DNA from: Acetobacter estunensis
Lineage (GTDB): Bacteria; Pseudomonadota; Alphaproteobacteria; Acetobacterales; Acetobacteraceae
NCBI RefSeq assembly: GCF_019083805.1
Contig: NZ_JAHRDV010000004.1
Span: 1 to 64,000 of the forward strand
Reading direction: 5' to 3'
DNA: 64,000 nt
The notes below the pieces were generated by a model. The model worked only from the letters and a program-made list of their open reading frames with translations, was not told the DNA's origin and did no database searches. Below are positions 18,421 through 28,031 of this stretch, piece after piece. The translations under genes and the position numbers were made by a program. The first letter of the stretch is position 1, and every line of letters begins with the position of its first letter.

Positions 18421-19226
18421 ATGTTCTTAGCCTTCGTCGCGCGCTGTCGTGGAAAGGGCTTGGCCTGCTCTACATGCTGGCCTGCTACGGCTTCATTTTC
18501 CTGCCCGTCATCGTGCTGGTGCTTTTCTCCTTTCAGGACGGCCGTCTGCCTGTCCCGCCTTTCCACGGCCCGACCCTGTTCTGGTATGGCGAAGTTCTGG
18601 CCAACAGCCGCCTGGTCGCGGCCATGGGCAATTCGTTTCTGGTCGGGGTGGGATCGAGCCTGCTCTCGCTGGTGCTGGGCTTTCTGGCCGCCTACGGCCT
18701 TGCCCGCTACCGCTTCCGGGGTCGCAGCCTGATCCGTGGCTTTCTGGTGCTGCCCATGGCGGTGTCCTACCTCATTGTTGGAATGGGGCTGCTGGTCATG
18801 GCGTCATGGGCGCATATCGCACCGTCGCTGTGGCTGGTTGGGATTTCGCATGTCGTCATCAACATGCCGCTGGCGTTCGCGCTCTGCGCCGCCCAGTTCA
18901 GTGAAACGCAGGCCCGGATCGAGATGGCGGCAGGAGATCTTGGGGCTTCGCTTCCACGCATCCTGCTGCAAATCACCGTGCCAATGATGGCCCCGACCCT
19001 GATTGCCGCCTTCATTCTGTGCTTCACGCTGTCGTGGGATGAATTTCTCAGCGCGTTCCTGCTCAGCCGCTTCGAAATCACCTTGCCTGTGGCCATATGG
19101 GGCATGTTGCGTGGTGGCCTGAATCCACAGACGAACGCCATCGGCTCTCTCGTCTTCTTCGGTGTGGTCGCCCTCGCGCTGATGGCCGAGACGCTCCTAT
19201 TCAGAAAAAAGAAGAACTCCGCATGA
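18417..19226 (+). CDS. PotC-type ABC permease (plus arm)
   Basis: 269 residues with about six membrane helices (LLYMLACYGFIFLPVIVLVL first) and the EAA-type loop MAAGDLGASLPRILLQITVP. It is the second membrane subunit of the plus-arm importer. It overlaps the ATPase gene by an ATGA junction. Confidence 0.9.
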   Translation: MNVLSLRRALSWKGLGLLYMLACYGFIFLPVIVLVLFSFQDGRLPVPPFHGPTLFWYGEVLANSRLVAAMGNSFLVGVGSSLLSLVLGFLAAYGLARYRFRGRSLIRGFLVLPMAVSYLIVGMGLLVMASWAHIAPSLWLVGISHVVINMPLAFALCAAQFSETQARIEMAAGDLGASLPRILLQITVPMMAPTLIAAFILCFTLSWDEFLSAFLLSRFEITLPVAIWGMLRGGLNPQTNAIGSLVFFGVVALALMAETLLFRKKKNSA

Positions 19227-20344
19227 CGGTTACGCCCACTCCTCCGGCTCCCACCCATCTCTGTATTGAGAAGATCGTCAAGCGTTATCCCGGACAGGTG
19301 GCGCTCGATCACGTCTCTCTCTCGGTGGAACGAGGATGCTATGTCGTGCTGCTCGGCCCGTCGGGCAGCGGCAAGACGACATTGCTCTCGATCATCGGCG
19401 GCTTCACCATGCCCGATAGCGGAGCGATCCGTATCGGTGGTGAAGACGTGACAGCACTTCCTCCTTCACGTCGCCCCACCACGACGGTCTTTCAGGACTA
19501 TGCACTGTTCCCCCACATGACAGTCGCCGCCAATGTCGGCTTCGGGCTGAAAATGAAGCCCATGTCCCCACAGGAACGAAAGCAGCGGGTACAGGACATG
19601 CTGCGTCTCGTGGGACTGGAACAGCAGAAAGACCGTGCGATCCAGGCGCTCTCAGGTGGACAGCGGCAACGTGTCGCGCTGGCACGTGCATTAGCGGTCG
19701 ATCCGGAAATCCTCTTGCTTGATGAACCGCTCGGAGCTCTTGATCTGGCCTTGCGACGGCAGGTGCAGGAAGAATTGCGACGACTGCAACGTCAGATGAA
19801 CCGCACCTTCATTCACGTGACCCACGATCAGGAAGAAGCCATGGCGCTGGCCGATCTTGTCGTGGTCATGAGCCACGGTCGCATCGAGGATGTAGGCACT
19901 CCACGACGTGTCTATCTACGACCAGCCTCACGTTTCACAGCCACTTTTATGGGCGAGAGTACCCAGATCACTGGGCGCGTGACCCACCGTGCGGGAGATG
20001 TCCTGACACTGGAGACCGCATTTGGGATGCTTGAGGGAATTGCCGCTCCCAATCCAGGTGCTGTTGGCGACATGCCGAGCCGTTCGACGGTCCTGCAAAA
20101 GGATGACGAAGCCGTCGCGATCATCAGGCCGGAAAACTTCACATTCAGTCCAGATAATAAACAATCTCTGCCCACAGCCACAGTGATGGAAACGATTTTT
20201 CAGGGCAATTATGTCCGTATACTCGCGCTTACCGATGCGGGGCAGGAACTCGTATTGTGCCTGCCGCCCCAGCAAGCTCCCACAGTTGGCACACGCATCG
20301 TGCCCTGTTGCTCCGTGGATGATGTTGTCATCGTTCCTGCATAA
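19223..20344 (+). CDS. PotA-type ABC transporter ATPase (plus arm)
   Basis: 373 residues. Walker A is GPSGSGKTT, the Q-loop FQDYALFPHM, the signature LSGGQRQRVALARAL, Walker B ILLLDEPLGALD, the switch histidine in VTHDQEEAM, then a TOBE-type C-terminal domain (IIRPENFTFS). The start at 19223 is fixed by the ATGA overlap with the upstream permease; the frame stays open further upstream but runs inside that gene. With the preceding three genes it makes a second complete importer. Confidence 0.93.
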   Translation: MTVTPTPPAPTHLCIEKIVKRYPGQVALDHVSLSVERGCYVVLLGPSGSGKTTLLSIIGGFTMPDSGAIRIGGEDVTALPPSRRPTTTVFQDYALFPHMTVAANVGFGLKMKPMSPQERKQRVQDMLRLVGLEQQKDRAIQALSGGQRQRVALARALAVDPEILLLDEPLGALDLALRRQVQEELRRLQRQMNRTFIHVTHDQEEAMALADLVVVMSHGRIEDVGTPRRVYLRPASRFTATFMGESTQITGRVTHRAGDVLTLETAFGMLEGIAAPNPGAVGDMPSRSTVLQKDDEAVAIIRPENFTFSPDNKQSLPTATVMETIFQGNYVRILALTDAGQELVLCLPPQQAPTVGTRIVPCCSVDDVVIVPA

Positions 20345-20347
20345 ACC

Positions 20348-21121
20348 ATGAAAGATCAGAACATGCAGGGCAAACGTTTCATCGCGCCACAGGACTGGTA
20401 CGAAACTGTTCCTCAATCTCATGGCATCACACTGATTCACGAGCCGTGGATCAAACCGTTTTACCGTTGCAACATGTGGTTCGTTCAGGGGCGAGATCGG
20501 GATCTGCTTTTCGACAGCGGTCTGGGTGCGGTTTCTCTGCGCAAGTACGTCGCACTTCTACGGGAGCGCCCTATCCTGTGCGTTGCAAGCCATACCCATT
20601 TTGACCACATCGGCAGTCATCATGAGTTCTGTGACTGTGGCGTCCATGTACTCGAAGCTTCGATTTTGGAGCGTCCGTCACCTCACACAACGCTGGCCGA
20701 TCTTTACGCGAATGACGATATGTTCGACGGTCGGCCCCTTGGTTGGGATCCCGAGCGTTACCGCACACCGGGCGTCATCCCTACGCACATTCTGCAACAT
20801 GGCGATATTATTGATCTTGGAGACAGGGCTTTCGAGGTCATCCATACACCAGGTCACTCGCCCGGCGGCATTGCTCTATGGGAAAGCGCCACAGGCGTTC
20901 TGCTCTCGGGCGATACCATCTACGATGGCCCCCTTCTGGACGACACGTATCATTCCTCGCCAGCCGACTATTGTGTAAGCCTTGAGACGTTGCGCTCTTT
21001 GCCCGTTTCCATCGTCCACGGGGGACACTTCCCAAGCTTCGGCCGTGTCCGTTTTGGGCAGTTGATAACGGACTACTGTGAAGGACGACGAAAGCCCGGC
21101 TGTCCTACTGAGGGGCTATGA
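20348..21121 (+). CDS. MBL-fold metallo-hydrolase
   Basis: 257 residues. The zinc motif is HTHFDH (residues 82-87, matching H-x-H-x-D-H), with HTPGHSPGG around residue 170 and SGDTIYDG following, as in glyoxalase II-like and related metallo-beta-lactamase-fold hydrolases. It is cytosolic. It starts 3 bases after the ATPase stop and is the last gene of the plus arm, so it probably hydrolyses an intermediate of the same pathway, for example a thioester, lactone or amide. Which bond is not visible. Confidence 0.88.
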   Translation: MKDQNMQGKRFIAPQDWYETVPQSHGITLIHEPWIKPFYRCNMWFVQGRDRDLLFDSGLGAVSLRKYVALLRERPILCVASHTHFDHIGSHHEFCDCGVHVLEASILERPSPHTTLADLYANDDMFDGRPLGWDPERYRTPGVIPTHILQHGDIIDLGDRAFEVIHTPGHSPGGIALWESATGVLLSGDTIYDGPLLDDTYHSSPADYCVSLETLRSLPVSIVHGGHFPSFGRVRFGQLITDYCEGRRKPGCPTEGL

Positions 21122-21407
21122 AAACGAATTTCTGAAAGAAGAAATCCGGGCACATTATCGTTCTGAAAAGCGATGATCTGAAAACTTGCCAAGGGTGAAG
21201 CATACGCTCGCCATAGGTGGCCCCATCTGCGGCCAGCGCATCAGCAAGATCGCCCCAAATGACTGGCATACGCAGCTTTGCTCCCGTTTGCACTTGCCCT
21301 CATCATACCCTGTGTAGAGGCCACTCCAGTGTTGAGCGCAAAATCCGGCTCTCAAGCCTGACTGAAATCGATAATTTTTGCGCCCCACACAACGATCATG
21401 ACAACCA
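21122..21407. other. intergenic stretch between cluster and c-di-GMP gene
   Basis: About 286 bases between two convergent genes. Short open frames on both strands show no recognisable protein, and no clear terminator hairpin is seen. Confidence 0.3.
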
Positions 21408-23597
21408 TCAGGAAGAAAATCCGCCGCCACCGACGGCTGCAATCGGTGAGATCATGCCTCCCATTTCCTGATGCCAGTGCGGCAATGACGCCCGCACAAG
21501 TGCCTCAACGCGATCCGGTGTCTGGGGGCGGCCGAAATAAAAACCCTGCCCTTCCTCACAGCGATGGGCGGCCAGCCATCGCGCCTGCTCGGGACGCTCT
21601 ATTCCTTCAGCCGTCATCCGTATGCCCAGATTGCGGCACAGCATGATCATCGAACGTAGAATCGTCTGATCGGTCTCGCTGCTTTCCAGTCGATCCATGA
21701 AGGATTTGTCGAACTTGATACGATCAATCACCAGACGACTCAGATACCCCAACGAAGCATATCCCGTTCCAAAATCATCCACCGCAATCGCCGTACCCAG
21801 TTCCCGCAAAGCCTTGAACTGCCGGTTGACGATATCGGCATTGTGGATCAGCACAGATTCCGTCAACTCCAGTTCCAGTTGCGCGGGCTGCGCCCCTGTT
21901 GTCGTGATCGCCTCCGTCAGCATGTGCTGCATGTCCACACGGTGGAACAGAACCCCCGATAGATTCACAGCCATACGAAGCGTCAAGCCCTCTTTCGACC
22001 AGCGAACAAGCTGCCCACAGGCTTCATGCAGAACCCACTCCGTGATCGGCACGATAAGGCCTGTTTCCTCCGCGACCGGCAAGAAATGTCCGGGCGCCAT
22101 AAGATTGCCATCGGGCCGCCGCCATCGCAGAAGCGCCTCCACACCCGTAATCTGCCCAGAACGCAGATCAACCTGCGGCTGATAGTGCAAAACCAGTTCA
22201 TCATTGCGCACGGCGTCATGCAGATCGAGTTCGATTCGCCTGATGACGGCCTCGGCTTTTTCCATCTCGGGCTCAAAGAGACGATATCCGTTTCCACCCC
22301 GCTGCTTGGCCCGGTACATTGCCAGATCTGCCCGTTTGAGCAGCGCATCAAACGTCTCTTCTCCACCGGCATGGATCACAACCCCCATGCTGATGGTGGT
22401 GCTGATGACATTACCCGTTTTCAGATCGTCCTCGTCCTCGGCAATGCTAAAAGGCTGTTTGAAAAGCTGTAGGATAGCCTCTGCTTTCCGATGCGCGTCC
22501 GCATCCAGACACGCCCCATCCAGTTTGTGTATTATAGCGAATTCATCTCCACCCAGACGACCGATCACCTCGGCGTCGGGCAGTCTGTCCGCCAGCCGGG
22601 TCGTGACACTTTTCAGAAGACGATCACCCACGCGGTGCCCAAGCGTATCGTTGATCCCCTTGAATCGATCAAGATCGATAAGGAAAAGACCAAATACGTC
22701 TCCTTCCTCCTGCGTAAGAAGCTTTTCCATTTCCTGCGCAATGAGAAAACGGTTCGGAGCACCTGTCAGAGGATCATGATAGGCCAGGAAAAGGAGTTTT
22801 CGTTCGGCCTCTTTAAGCTCGGTAATATCAAGCGCCGTCATCAGCGTCAGCGGCTTGTCCCGTCCACCACCGTGAAGGGGCGTGCGCGTGGTCAGAAACA
22901 CACGTTCCTGCCCCTCCCTGTTCTGCACCACCTTTTCACGCTGACGCCGAAAAGGGCCGCTTTCCATAAGCGCGCGGCCCATGCCGCTCGCCTGAGTGCC
23001 CACAAGCTGCCCCGGCGTAGTTCCGAGAGCCTGCGCCATGCAGCGATTGGCAAATACGTAGCGCCCCGTTTCGTCCGTGGCGCCAATCATGGCCGGAACC
23101 GTGTCGATCACCTCGAGAAGACGATGATGCGTATCGCGCAGAAGGGTCTCGCGCGCCTTGTGGCTGTCAGCCAGTTCACGCTCAAGCACACGTGCACGCT
23201 GACGCGCCTGGCGACGGAACGAACCGAGTTGCAGCAGATTGCGCACCCGTGTGACGAATTCGGTGTGATCGACGGGACTGAGCAGAAAATCCGTCGCTCC
23301 GCTCTCCAAAGCTTTCAGGCGGCATTTCCGCTCATCGTGAGCGGTAACCACGATAATGGGCACATCATGCCCCCACCCACACTCCCGCACCTTCCCGATG
23401 AAGGTGGCGCCGTCCATCTCCGGCATCTTGAAATCGGTAATGAGCAGATCGGGATAATGTTCGTTGTCAAATCGCGTGAGCGCATCCGTGGGCCGGGCAA
23501 AGGTTTCAACCTCAACAGCAGAGGAAACGCTACGGGCCAACTGTTCGAAGGCCGTTCGCTTCGATGCCTGATCATCTACAATCGCGATCAGTTTCAT
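21408..23597 (-). CDS. response regulator with PAS, GGDEF and EAL domains
   Basis: 729 residues: REC (1-125), PAS (about 150-275), GGDEF (about 285-450), EAL (about 465-715). The REC phosphoacceptor is D55 (LLITDFKMPEMDG), but the usual K-P after the fifth strand reads LLSPVD, so the conserved lysine is replaced by serine. The diguanylate cyclase site GGDEF (349-353) is intact. The phosphodiesterase core looks complete: VEALLRW (E487), AVNLSG, ELELTES, DDFGTGYASL, IKFDKSF, AEGIE and GQGFYFG. It could both make and break cyclic di-GMP, with the balance set by REC and PAS. It stands alone, so the input kinase is unknown. Confidence 0.93.
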   Translation of the reverse strand: MKLIAIVDDQASKRTAFEQLARSVSSAVEVETFARPTDALTRFDNEHYPDLLITDFKMPEMDGATFIGKVRECGWGHDVPIIVVTAHDERKCRLKALESGATDFLLSPVDHTEFVTRVRNLLQLGSFRRQARQRARVLERELADSHKARETLLRDTHHRLLEVIDTVPAMIGATDETGRYVFANRCMAQALGTTPGQLVGTQASGMGRALMESGPFRRQREKVVQNREGQERVFLTTRTPLHGGGRDKPLTLMTALDITELKEAERKLLFLAYHDPLTGAPNRFLIAQEMEKLLTQEEGDVFGLFLIDLDRFKGINDTLGHRVGDRLLKSVTTRLADRLPDAEVIGRLGGDEFAIIHKLDGACLDADAHRKAEAILQLFKQPFSIAEDEDDLKTGNVISTTISMGVVIHAGGEETFDALLKRADLAMYRAKQRGGNGYRLFEPEMEKAEAVIRRIELDLHDAVRNDELVLHYQPQVDLRSGQITGVEALLRWRRPDGNLMAPGHFLPVAEETGLIVPITEWVLHEACGQLVRWSKEGLTLRMAVNLSGVLFHRVDMQHMLTEAITTTGAQPAQLELELTESVLIHNADIVNRQFKALRELGTAIAVDDFGTGYASLGYLSRLVIDRIKFDKSFMDRLESSETDQTILRSMIMLCRNLGIRMTAEGIERPEQARWLAAHRCEEGQGFYFGRPQTPDRVEALVRASLPHWHQEMGGMISPIAAVGGGGFSS

Positions 23598-23797
23598 CTA
23601 GCCCTCGCCCTCGATCCCGAATGCGGAACAGAACATTAATCCTTCCGCGTCGATACCATCCTCTTCCTCACTTAAGACACAAGTAGGTAAAAGAATGTTA
23701 AGAGCCGATAACAAACTGGCACATCGGCAAAGTCACATCATTTCGGACGACCGCCAATCCCTTTCGCCACTTTCGCTGGATTGGATCTGCTGGCGCT

Positions 23798-25108
23798 TCA
23801 GGGGGTCAGAGCAAAACGCGGCGGACGCTTGCGACGACCTTCAACGGTCCGAGCCGGTGCCGACTTCTTCACGACCGCTTTTCTTGCAGGCGGCTCCCAT
23901 CCAAACACACTGCGGCCACCATAGGCGTGCGAAGCACTCCGCTCAGATTCCATATGCTGCTCCAGCGATGGACCCGATACCCACCGCTCCAGCGTGCGGG
24001 CCTGCACGTCCAGTCTGCGTATGGCCTCCAAGCGATCCTCACTGCCCAGCTTCGCCTGCTCGACCGCACCCTTGAGCATGGCGATCGTCTGGTCATACAC
24101 CGCTGTCGGCACAGGAAATGGCTCCCGGTCCTTACCCCCATGCGCCATCGCGAAACGGGCAGGATCGGCAAAACGGCAGGGCGTGCCATGCACGACCTCC
24201 GCCACCATGGCGAGCGCTTCCACAGTGCGCCCACCCACACCGGGCACCAGAAGCAGATCCTGAAAATCTGCCGGTCCTCGATCCGCTGCCGCCGCCAATG
24301 CACCGTGCAGCCTGCGGATCATCACATCGCCCGAACGTACATCATGATGTTCGGGCATGACCAGATGCGGCAGCATCCCCTGCTGCGGCTGATGATCGCA
24401 GCCGCGCAACCGCGCAACCTCCCGGGCGATCCGGTCCGGTCCCAGATCGTGCAACAGTTCGAGTTGTGCGCTGCGCGCCCCTTCGGCCCGTCGGTCCGCC
24501 AGATTGACGATATTGCCCCGCGGCTTGCCGTCGATCGCACTGTGTGGGTCCGAGACAAAACTGCCCAGCCCTTCCGACTGCCAATGATACCGCCGGGCAT
24601 ACCGGCTTTCACCGTTCATGCCCTGCTGAATGACCACCCAGGCGCCATCGTCCGCGACAACGAAACTGTGCAGATAAAGATCGAAGCCATCCTGCACCGC
24701 CGCGCTGTCCACCTTGGCCACCAAGCGGCTGGCCTGCCCTAGTGCTGCGCCATCCAATCCGGTCTGTTCCGCCACCGCCAGCAATTCATCGGGCGTACGC
24801 CGCGAGTGACGTCCTCGGCCGCCGCAAACATGCAGTCCCAGTTCCCCTGCCAGCGGCTCCAGCCCACGCTTGAGCGCCCCCATGACGCTGGTGGTAATGC
24901 CAGAGGAATGCCAGTCCATGCCCATCACGGCGCCAAAGGACTGGAACCAGAACGGATGCGCCAGACGCCGGAGAAACTCCTCACGTCCATAATGATGCAC
25001 AATGGCCTGTGTGATGACGGCGCCGAGTGTGCTCATCCGCTGAGCCAGCCATATTGGCACACGACCGCCATGCAGGGGCAGATCGGCACTTCCAGCCCGA
25101 CGTGTCAT
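23798..25108 (-). CDS. DUF763 family protein
   Basis: 436 residues. The opening RRAGSADLPLHGGRVPIWLA, the segment WHSSGITTSVMGALKRGL, and DGFDLYLHSFVVADDGAWVVIQQGMN match the DUF763 family as I know it. A helix-hairpin-helix-like stretch LLVPGVGGRTVEALAMVAEV (around residue 305) suggests contact with nucleic acid. The C-terminus is basic and low-complexity (RKAVVKKSAPARTVEGRRKRPPRF), also fitting nucleic-acid binding. Function is unestablished. It is a single gene with about 200 empty bases on each side. Confidence 0.82.
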   Translation of the reverse strand: MTRRAGSADLPLHGGRVPIWLAQRMSTLGAVITQAIVHHYGREEFLRRLAHPFWFQSFGAVMGMDWHSSGITTSVMGALKRGLEPLAGELGLHVCGGRGRHSRRTPDELLAVAEQTGLDGAALGQASRLVAKVDSAAVQDGFDLYLHSFVVADDGAWVVIQQGMNGESRYARRYHWQSEGLGSFVSDPHSAIDGKPRGNIVNLADRRAEGARSAQLELLHDLGPDRIAREVARLRGCDHQPQQGMLPHLVMPEHHDVRSGDVMIRRLHGALAAAADRGPADFQDLLLVPGVGGRTVEALAMVAEVVHGTPCRFADPARFAMAHGGKDREPFPVPTAVYDQTIAMLKGAVEQAKLGSEDRLEAIRRLDVQARTLERWVSGPSLEQHMESERSASHAYGGRSVFGWEPPARKAVVKKSAPARTVEGRRKRPPRFALTP

Positions 25109-25306
25109 AACCCGACCTCCCGGTTTGCGTGAACGGATGCGTCCCTTATCCCGCTATGCGGCTTTTACCCTTTGTTTCACAGCACGCGAAAGGCACGCTA
25201 TAGGGAAAGTCCTCACAGGCGTTGCGCCGCTGTCTCCTACGCGACGTCCCATATACACCTTTGTCGTCAGTGAGTTGGATACTGACATGGTTCACAGGAA
25301 CGCAAC

Positions 25307-26755
25307 GTGAAGATAGCAATTGCCCTGTTCGTAAAAAACGAAGCTCAGGACATCGCGGGCTGGATCGCCTGGCATCTGGCGCTGGGCGCGGATCGCCTCT
25401 TCATCTACGACGATCATTCCACGGACGGAACCTGGGAAATCCTTCAGGCCGCAGCGTCTCTCTACGATATCGAACTGGCCCGCACCCATCCCGAGAAGAC
25501 CCCCGATTTTTACTGGCGGCAGGCCGATTGCTACAAGGACGCATGCCGCAAAGCTACCGGTCATTATGACTGGATCGGATGCCTCGATGGAGACGAATAT
25601 GTCTCTCTCGAACGCGATGAAAATCTCGGCGCCTTCTTTTCAAAATTCGCGGATTACAATGGTGTCGGCCTGAGTTGGCGTATTTATGGCTCCGGCACCC
25701 GTGTGCTCAAGAGCCGCCGCCCCGCCTATGAAGCCTATACTTTTCACTGCACCCCTGACATGGGGGATTGCGAACTGGGCAAGGCTTTTATCCGTCCTGA
25801 AGACTATACTTATGAATACGAGACGCCTCATCGTCTGTTTCTGAAAAATGAACGCTATGCGGACGCCTTGGGTCGACCGCTCGTATGGCGTGGCTCTATC
25901 CACGATACTCTCTGGGAAGGAGCCTGCATCAATCACTACATCCTGCGTTCCATGGAAAACTATGTCGATCGTATCCGACGGCGCATCAATTCCGACCTCT
26001 CCGACTCAACCGATTACTGGAATTACTTCAACCGTAACGACATATATGCTCCCGAGCGCAAGGAATTCATTGAGCGCGCCGGCGCAATTATTGCGACCAT
26101 TCGCATAGCCTGCGCCAATCACTATCTCCAGCGACTGACGCATCACGGATTTGCCACACCCACGACCAGCAACGCCGCTCGTCTCTACCGCATCCAGACG
26201 CACGCACAGATCCCGTTGGTTCTGGATCATCCCGAAGGTCATGTGACGCAATCTTCCGATGCCGATACGGATGCAACCCAAACACTGACAGGCGCTGTTT
26301 ACGCTGAAGATTCGCAGCATATCTATCTGTTCGTGGAGCAGTATGGGCACATTTCGCCCACGCCATTCCGTCTCCGCCATGATGGTCGATTCCGCTGTTC
26401 GCTGGACTATCTCCTCGTGCCATCAAGCACCAAGAACCGCTGGCATCTACGCCGGGAAGATGGCGGGAAATACATCGCCTTTCCACCACCGGAAGCCGGT
26501 AATGTCGTGGACGCGAATCGCGACACCGCAGCGGAATGGGAAGAGTGTTCCTTGATCGAGAAATCGGTCGAAACTCCTCTTCTTTTGGCCTCCCCTCATA
26601 ATGTAAAAAACCGGCACGAATTTTTCGAGTTTCTGCGCCAGAACGCAGGACGCCTCACTTACGATGATTTTGTCCTGGCTCTCGCAGCGTTGCCTGACGG
26701 CTGTCGCAACGATGTAAGCCGCTCAAGCGAAGGGCGGATCATCAGTTGGATCTGA
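25307..26755 (+). CDS. GT2-like glycosyltransferase with unknown C-terminal domain
   Basis: 482 residues. The N-terminal half (1-250) is a GT-A domain of the kind that starts IALFVKNEAQDIAGWIAWH, then YDDHSTDGTWEIL, and has the D-x-D-like metal site in WIGCLDGDEYVSL. It fits the Glyco_tranf_2_4/GT92-like group, cytosolic or membrane-associated. The C-terminal part (about 270-480) has no family I recognise; it contains beta-rich text (HIYLFVEQYGHI, FRLRHDGRFRCSLDYLL, RWHLRREDGGKYIAF). The start is GTG with AGGAA 7 bases before it. A strong bidirectional terminator follows. Donor and acceptor sugars are unknown. Confidence 0.82.
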   Translation: MKIAIALFVKNEAQDIAGWIAWHLALGADRLFIYDDHSTDGTWEILQAAASLYDIELARTHPEKTPDFYWRQADCYKDACRKATGHYDWIGCLDGDEYVSLERDENLGAFFSKFADYNGVGLSWRIYGSGTRVLKSRRPAYEAYTFHCTPDMGDCELGKAFIRPEDYTYEYETPHRLFLKNERYADALGRPLVWRGSIHDTLWEGACINHYILRSMENYVDRIRRRINSDLSDSTDYWNYFNRNDIYAPERKEFIERAGAIIATIRIACANHYLQRLTHHGFATPTTSNAARLYRIQTHAQIPLVLDHPEGHVTQSSDADTDATQTLTGAVYAEDSQHIYLFVEQYGHISPTPFRLRHDGRFRCSLDYLLVPSSTKNRWHLRREDGGKYIAFPPPEAGNVVDANRDTAAEWEECSLIEKSVETPLLLASPHNVKNRHEFFEFLRQNAGRLTYDDFVLALAALPDGCRNDVSRSSEGRIISWI

Positions 26756-26799
26756 TACCCGCTTCCTGATTGACGGTCGGGAACATTACTCCGAACAGC

Positions 26800-26834
26800 A
26801 AAGACCCCGCCTGGCAGAACCGGGCGGGGTCTTT
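26800..26834. terminator. bidirectional terminator between glycosyltransferase and pstS
   Basis: Perfect 12-base arms AAAGACCCCGCC and GGCGGGGTCTTT around an 11-base loop, ending in TCTTT on the plus strand and flanked by A/T on both sides. It lies between two convergent genes and can serve both. Confidence 0.9.
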
Positions 26835-26892
26835 CGTAATGGCCTTATGGAAAGAGGGACAAAACGCCCCTCTTCCTTCGTCCATTCCTATA

Positions 26893-27915
26893 TCAGTTGG
26901 AACCCTTCGTGGGACACCCGGAAACAGCCTGCTGCTTGACCGTTTCAGGCAGCGGCACGTAGTCGAGCTTCTGAGCCGTGGCATCGCCGGTGCGGAACGC
27001 GTTGGCAAAGAACGTGCACACCGCAGCGCCGCGTGCTGGATCCTTCGGGTTGATCGGCACAAGAACGAATGTCGCAGACATGATCGGCCATGCGTTCTTG
27101 CCAGCAGGCGCCAGCAGATCCACCGCGAAGTTCGGTGCGTGCTCCCAATCGGCTCCAGCCGCCGCTGCGGCAAAGCTCGCGGTTTCCGGCGTCACGAACT
27201 CACCATCCTTGTCCTGCAACTGCACGGTCGGGATAGAATTGCGACGCGCATAGGCATATTCGACGTAACCGATACCGCCTTCGGTGGCGCGCACGGAAGC
27301 GCCCACACCGTCATTGCCACGCGCGCCCGCGCCACCCGGCCACTGAACGGAGGTCGCGGCTCCCACCTGATCTTTCCATGCGGAGGAGACCTTGGAAAGA
27401 TAGGACGTGAACACGAAGCTCGTGCCCGACCCGTCCGCACGGTGAACCGGCGCAATCGCCAGATCCGGCAACGTCACGCCCGGGTTGAGGGCCACGATCT
27501 TCGGATCGTTCCACGTTGAAATCGTGCCGAGATAGATGCTCGCCAGCGTCTCACCATCCAGCTTCAGCGTATTGGACGCAACACCCGGAATGTTGACGAT
27601 GGGCACAATGCCACCCACCACCGTCGGGAACTGGTAAAGTGACGACGAGGTCAGCTTGGCAGGCGCCATCGGAGCGTCAGAAGCGCCGAAGTCCACCGTA
27701 CGGGCCGACACGAGGTTCTGGCCTGCGCTCGACCCGACGCTCTGGTAGTTCAGGGAAATTCCAACGGCTTTCTTCGCCTCGTCCCCCCAGGCCTGATAGA
27801 TCGGCGCGGCAAAGCTCGACCCCGCGCCCGTGATCTCGGCGGCGTGAGCACCATGCATCACGAGCGGCGCGGCCGTCAGCAGCAGGGCGGCGAGAAAGCG
27901 GTTTCCGGTCAGCAT
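26893..27915 (-). CDS. pstS: phosphate-binding protein PstS
   Basis: 340 residues, periplasmic. The signal peptide is RFLAALLLTAAPLVMHGAHA; the mature protein starts AEITGAGSSFAAPIYQAWGDE. The phosphate-site text ITGAGSSFAAP, SSAGQNL, DFGASDAPM and RADGSGTSFVF is that of PstS. ATG 27915 has GGAG 8 bases before it, which decides the start over the longer open frame. It is the last gene of the pst-pho group and has its own candidate PHO box upstream. Placement after phoR rather than before pstC is less usual but occurs. Confidence 0.97.
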   Translation of the reverse strand: MLTGNRFLAALLLTAAPLVMHGAHAAEITGAGSSFAAPIYQAWGDEAKKAVGISLNYQSVGSSAGQNLVSARTVDFGASDAPMAPAKLTSSSLYQFPTVVGGIVPIVNIPGVASNTLKLDGETLASIYLGTISTWNDPKIVALNPGVTLPDLAIAPVHRADGSGTSFVFTSYLSKVSSAWKDQVGAATSVQWPGGAGARGNDGVGASVRATEGGIGYVEYAYARRNSIPTVQLQDKDGEFVTPETASFAAAAAGADWEHAPNFAVDLLAPAGKNAWPIMSATFVLVPINPKDPARGAAVCTFFANAFRTGDATAQKLDYVPLPETVKQQAVSGCPTKGSN

Positions 27916-28005
27916 TCTGATTCTCCGACAACACAAAGGCATGCGGAACCGCATACGCGGCCCGCATCGCCCGCCTGTCCTAACGCACATGTCCTGTGTG
28001 GGAAA

Positions 28006-28023
28006 ATGATGTCTTCATGACAG
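28006..28023 (-). promoter_or_regulatory. candidate PHO box before pstS
   Basis: On the minus strand it reads CTGTCAT-GAAG-ACATCAT: the first half matches the CTGTCAT half-site exactly, the second matches at four of seven, with the normal four-base spacer. It lies between the phoR stop and the pstS start, about 91 bases upstream of the ATG. Confidence 0.55.
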
Positions 28024-28031
28024 AGGCTGTC

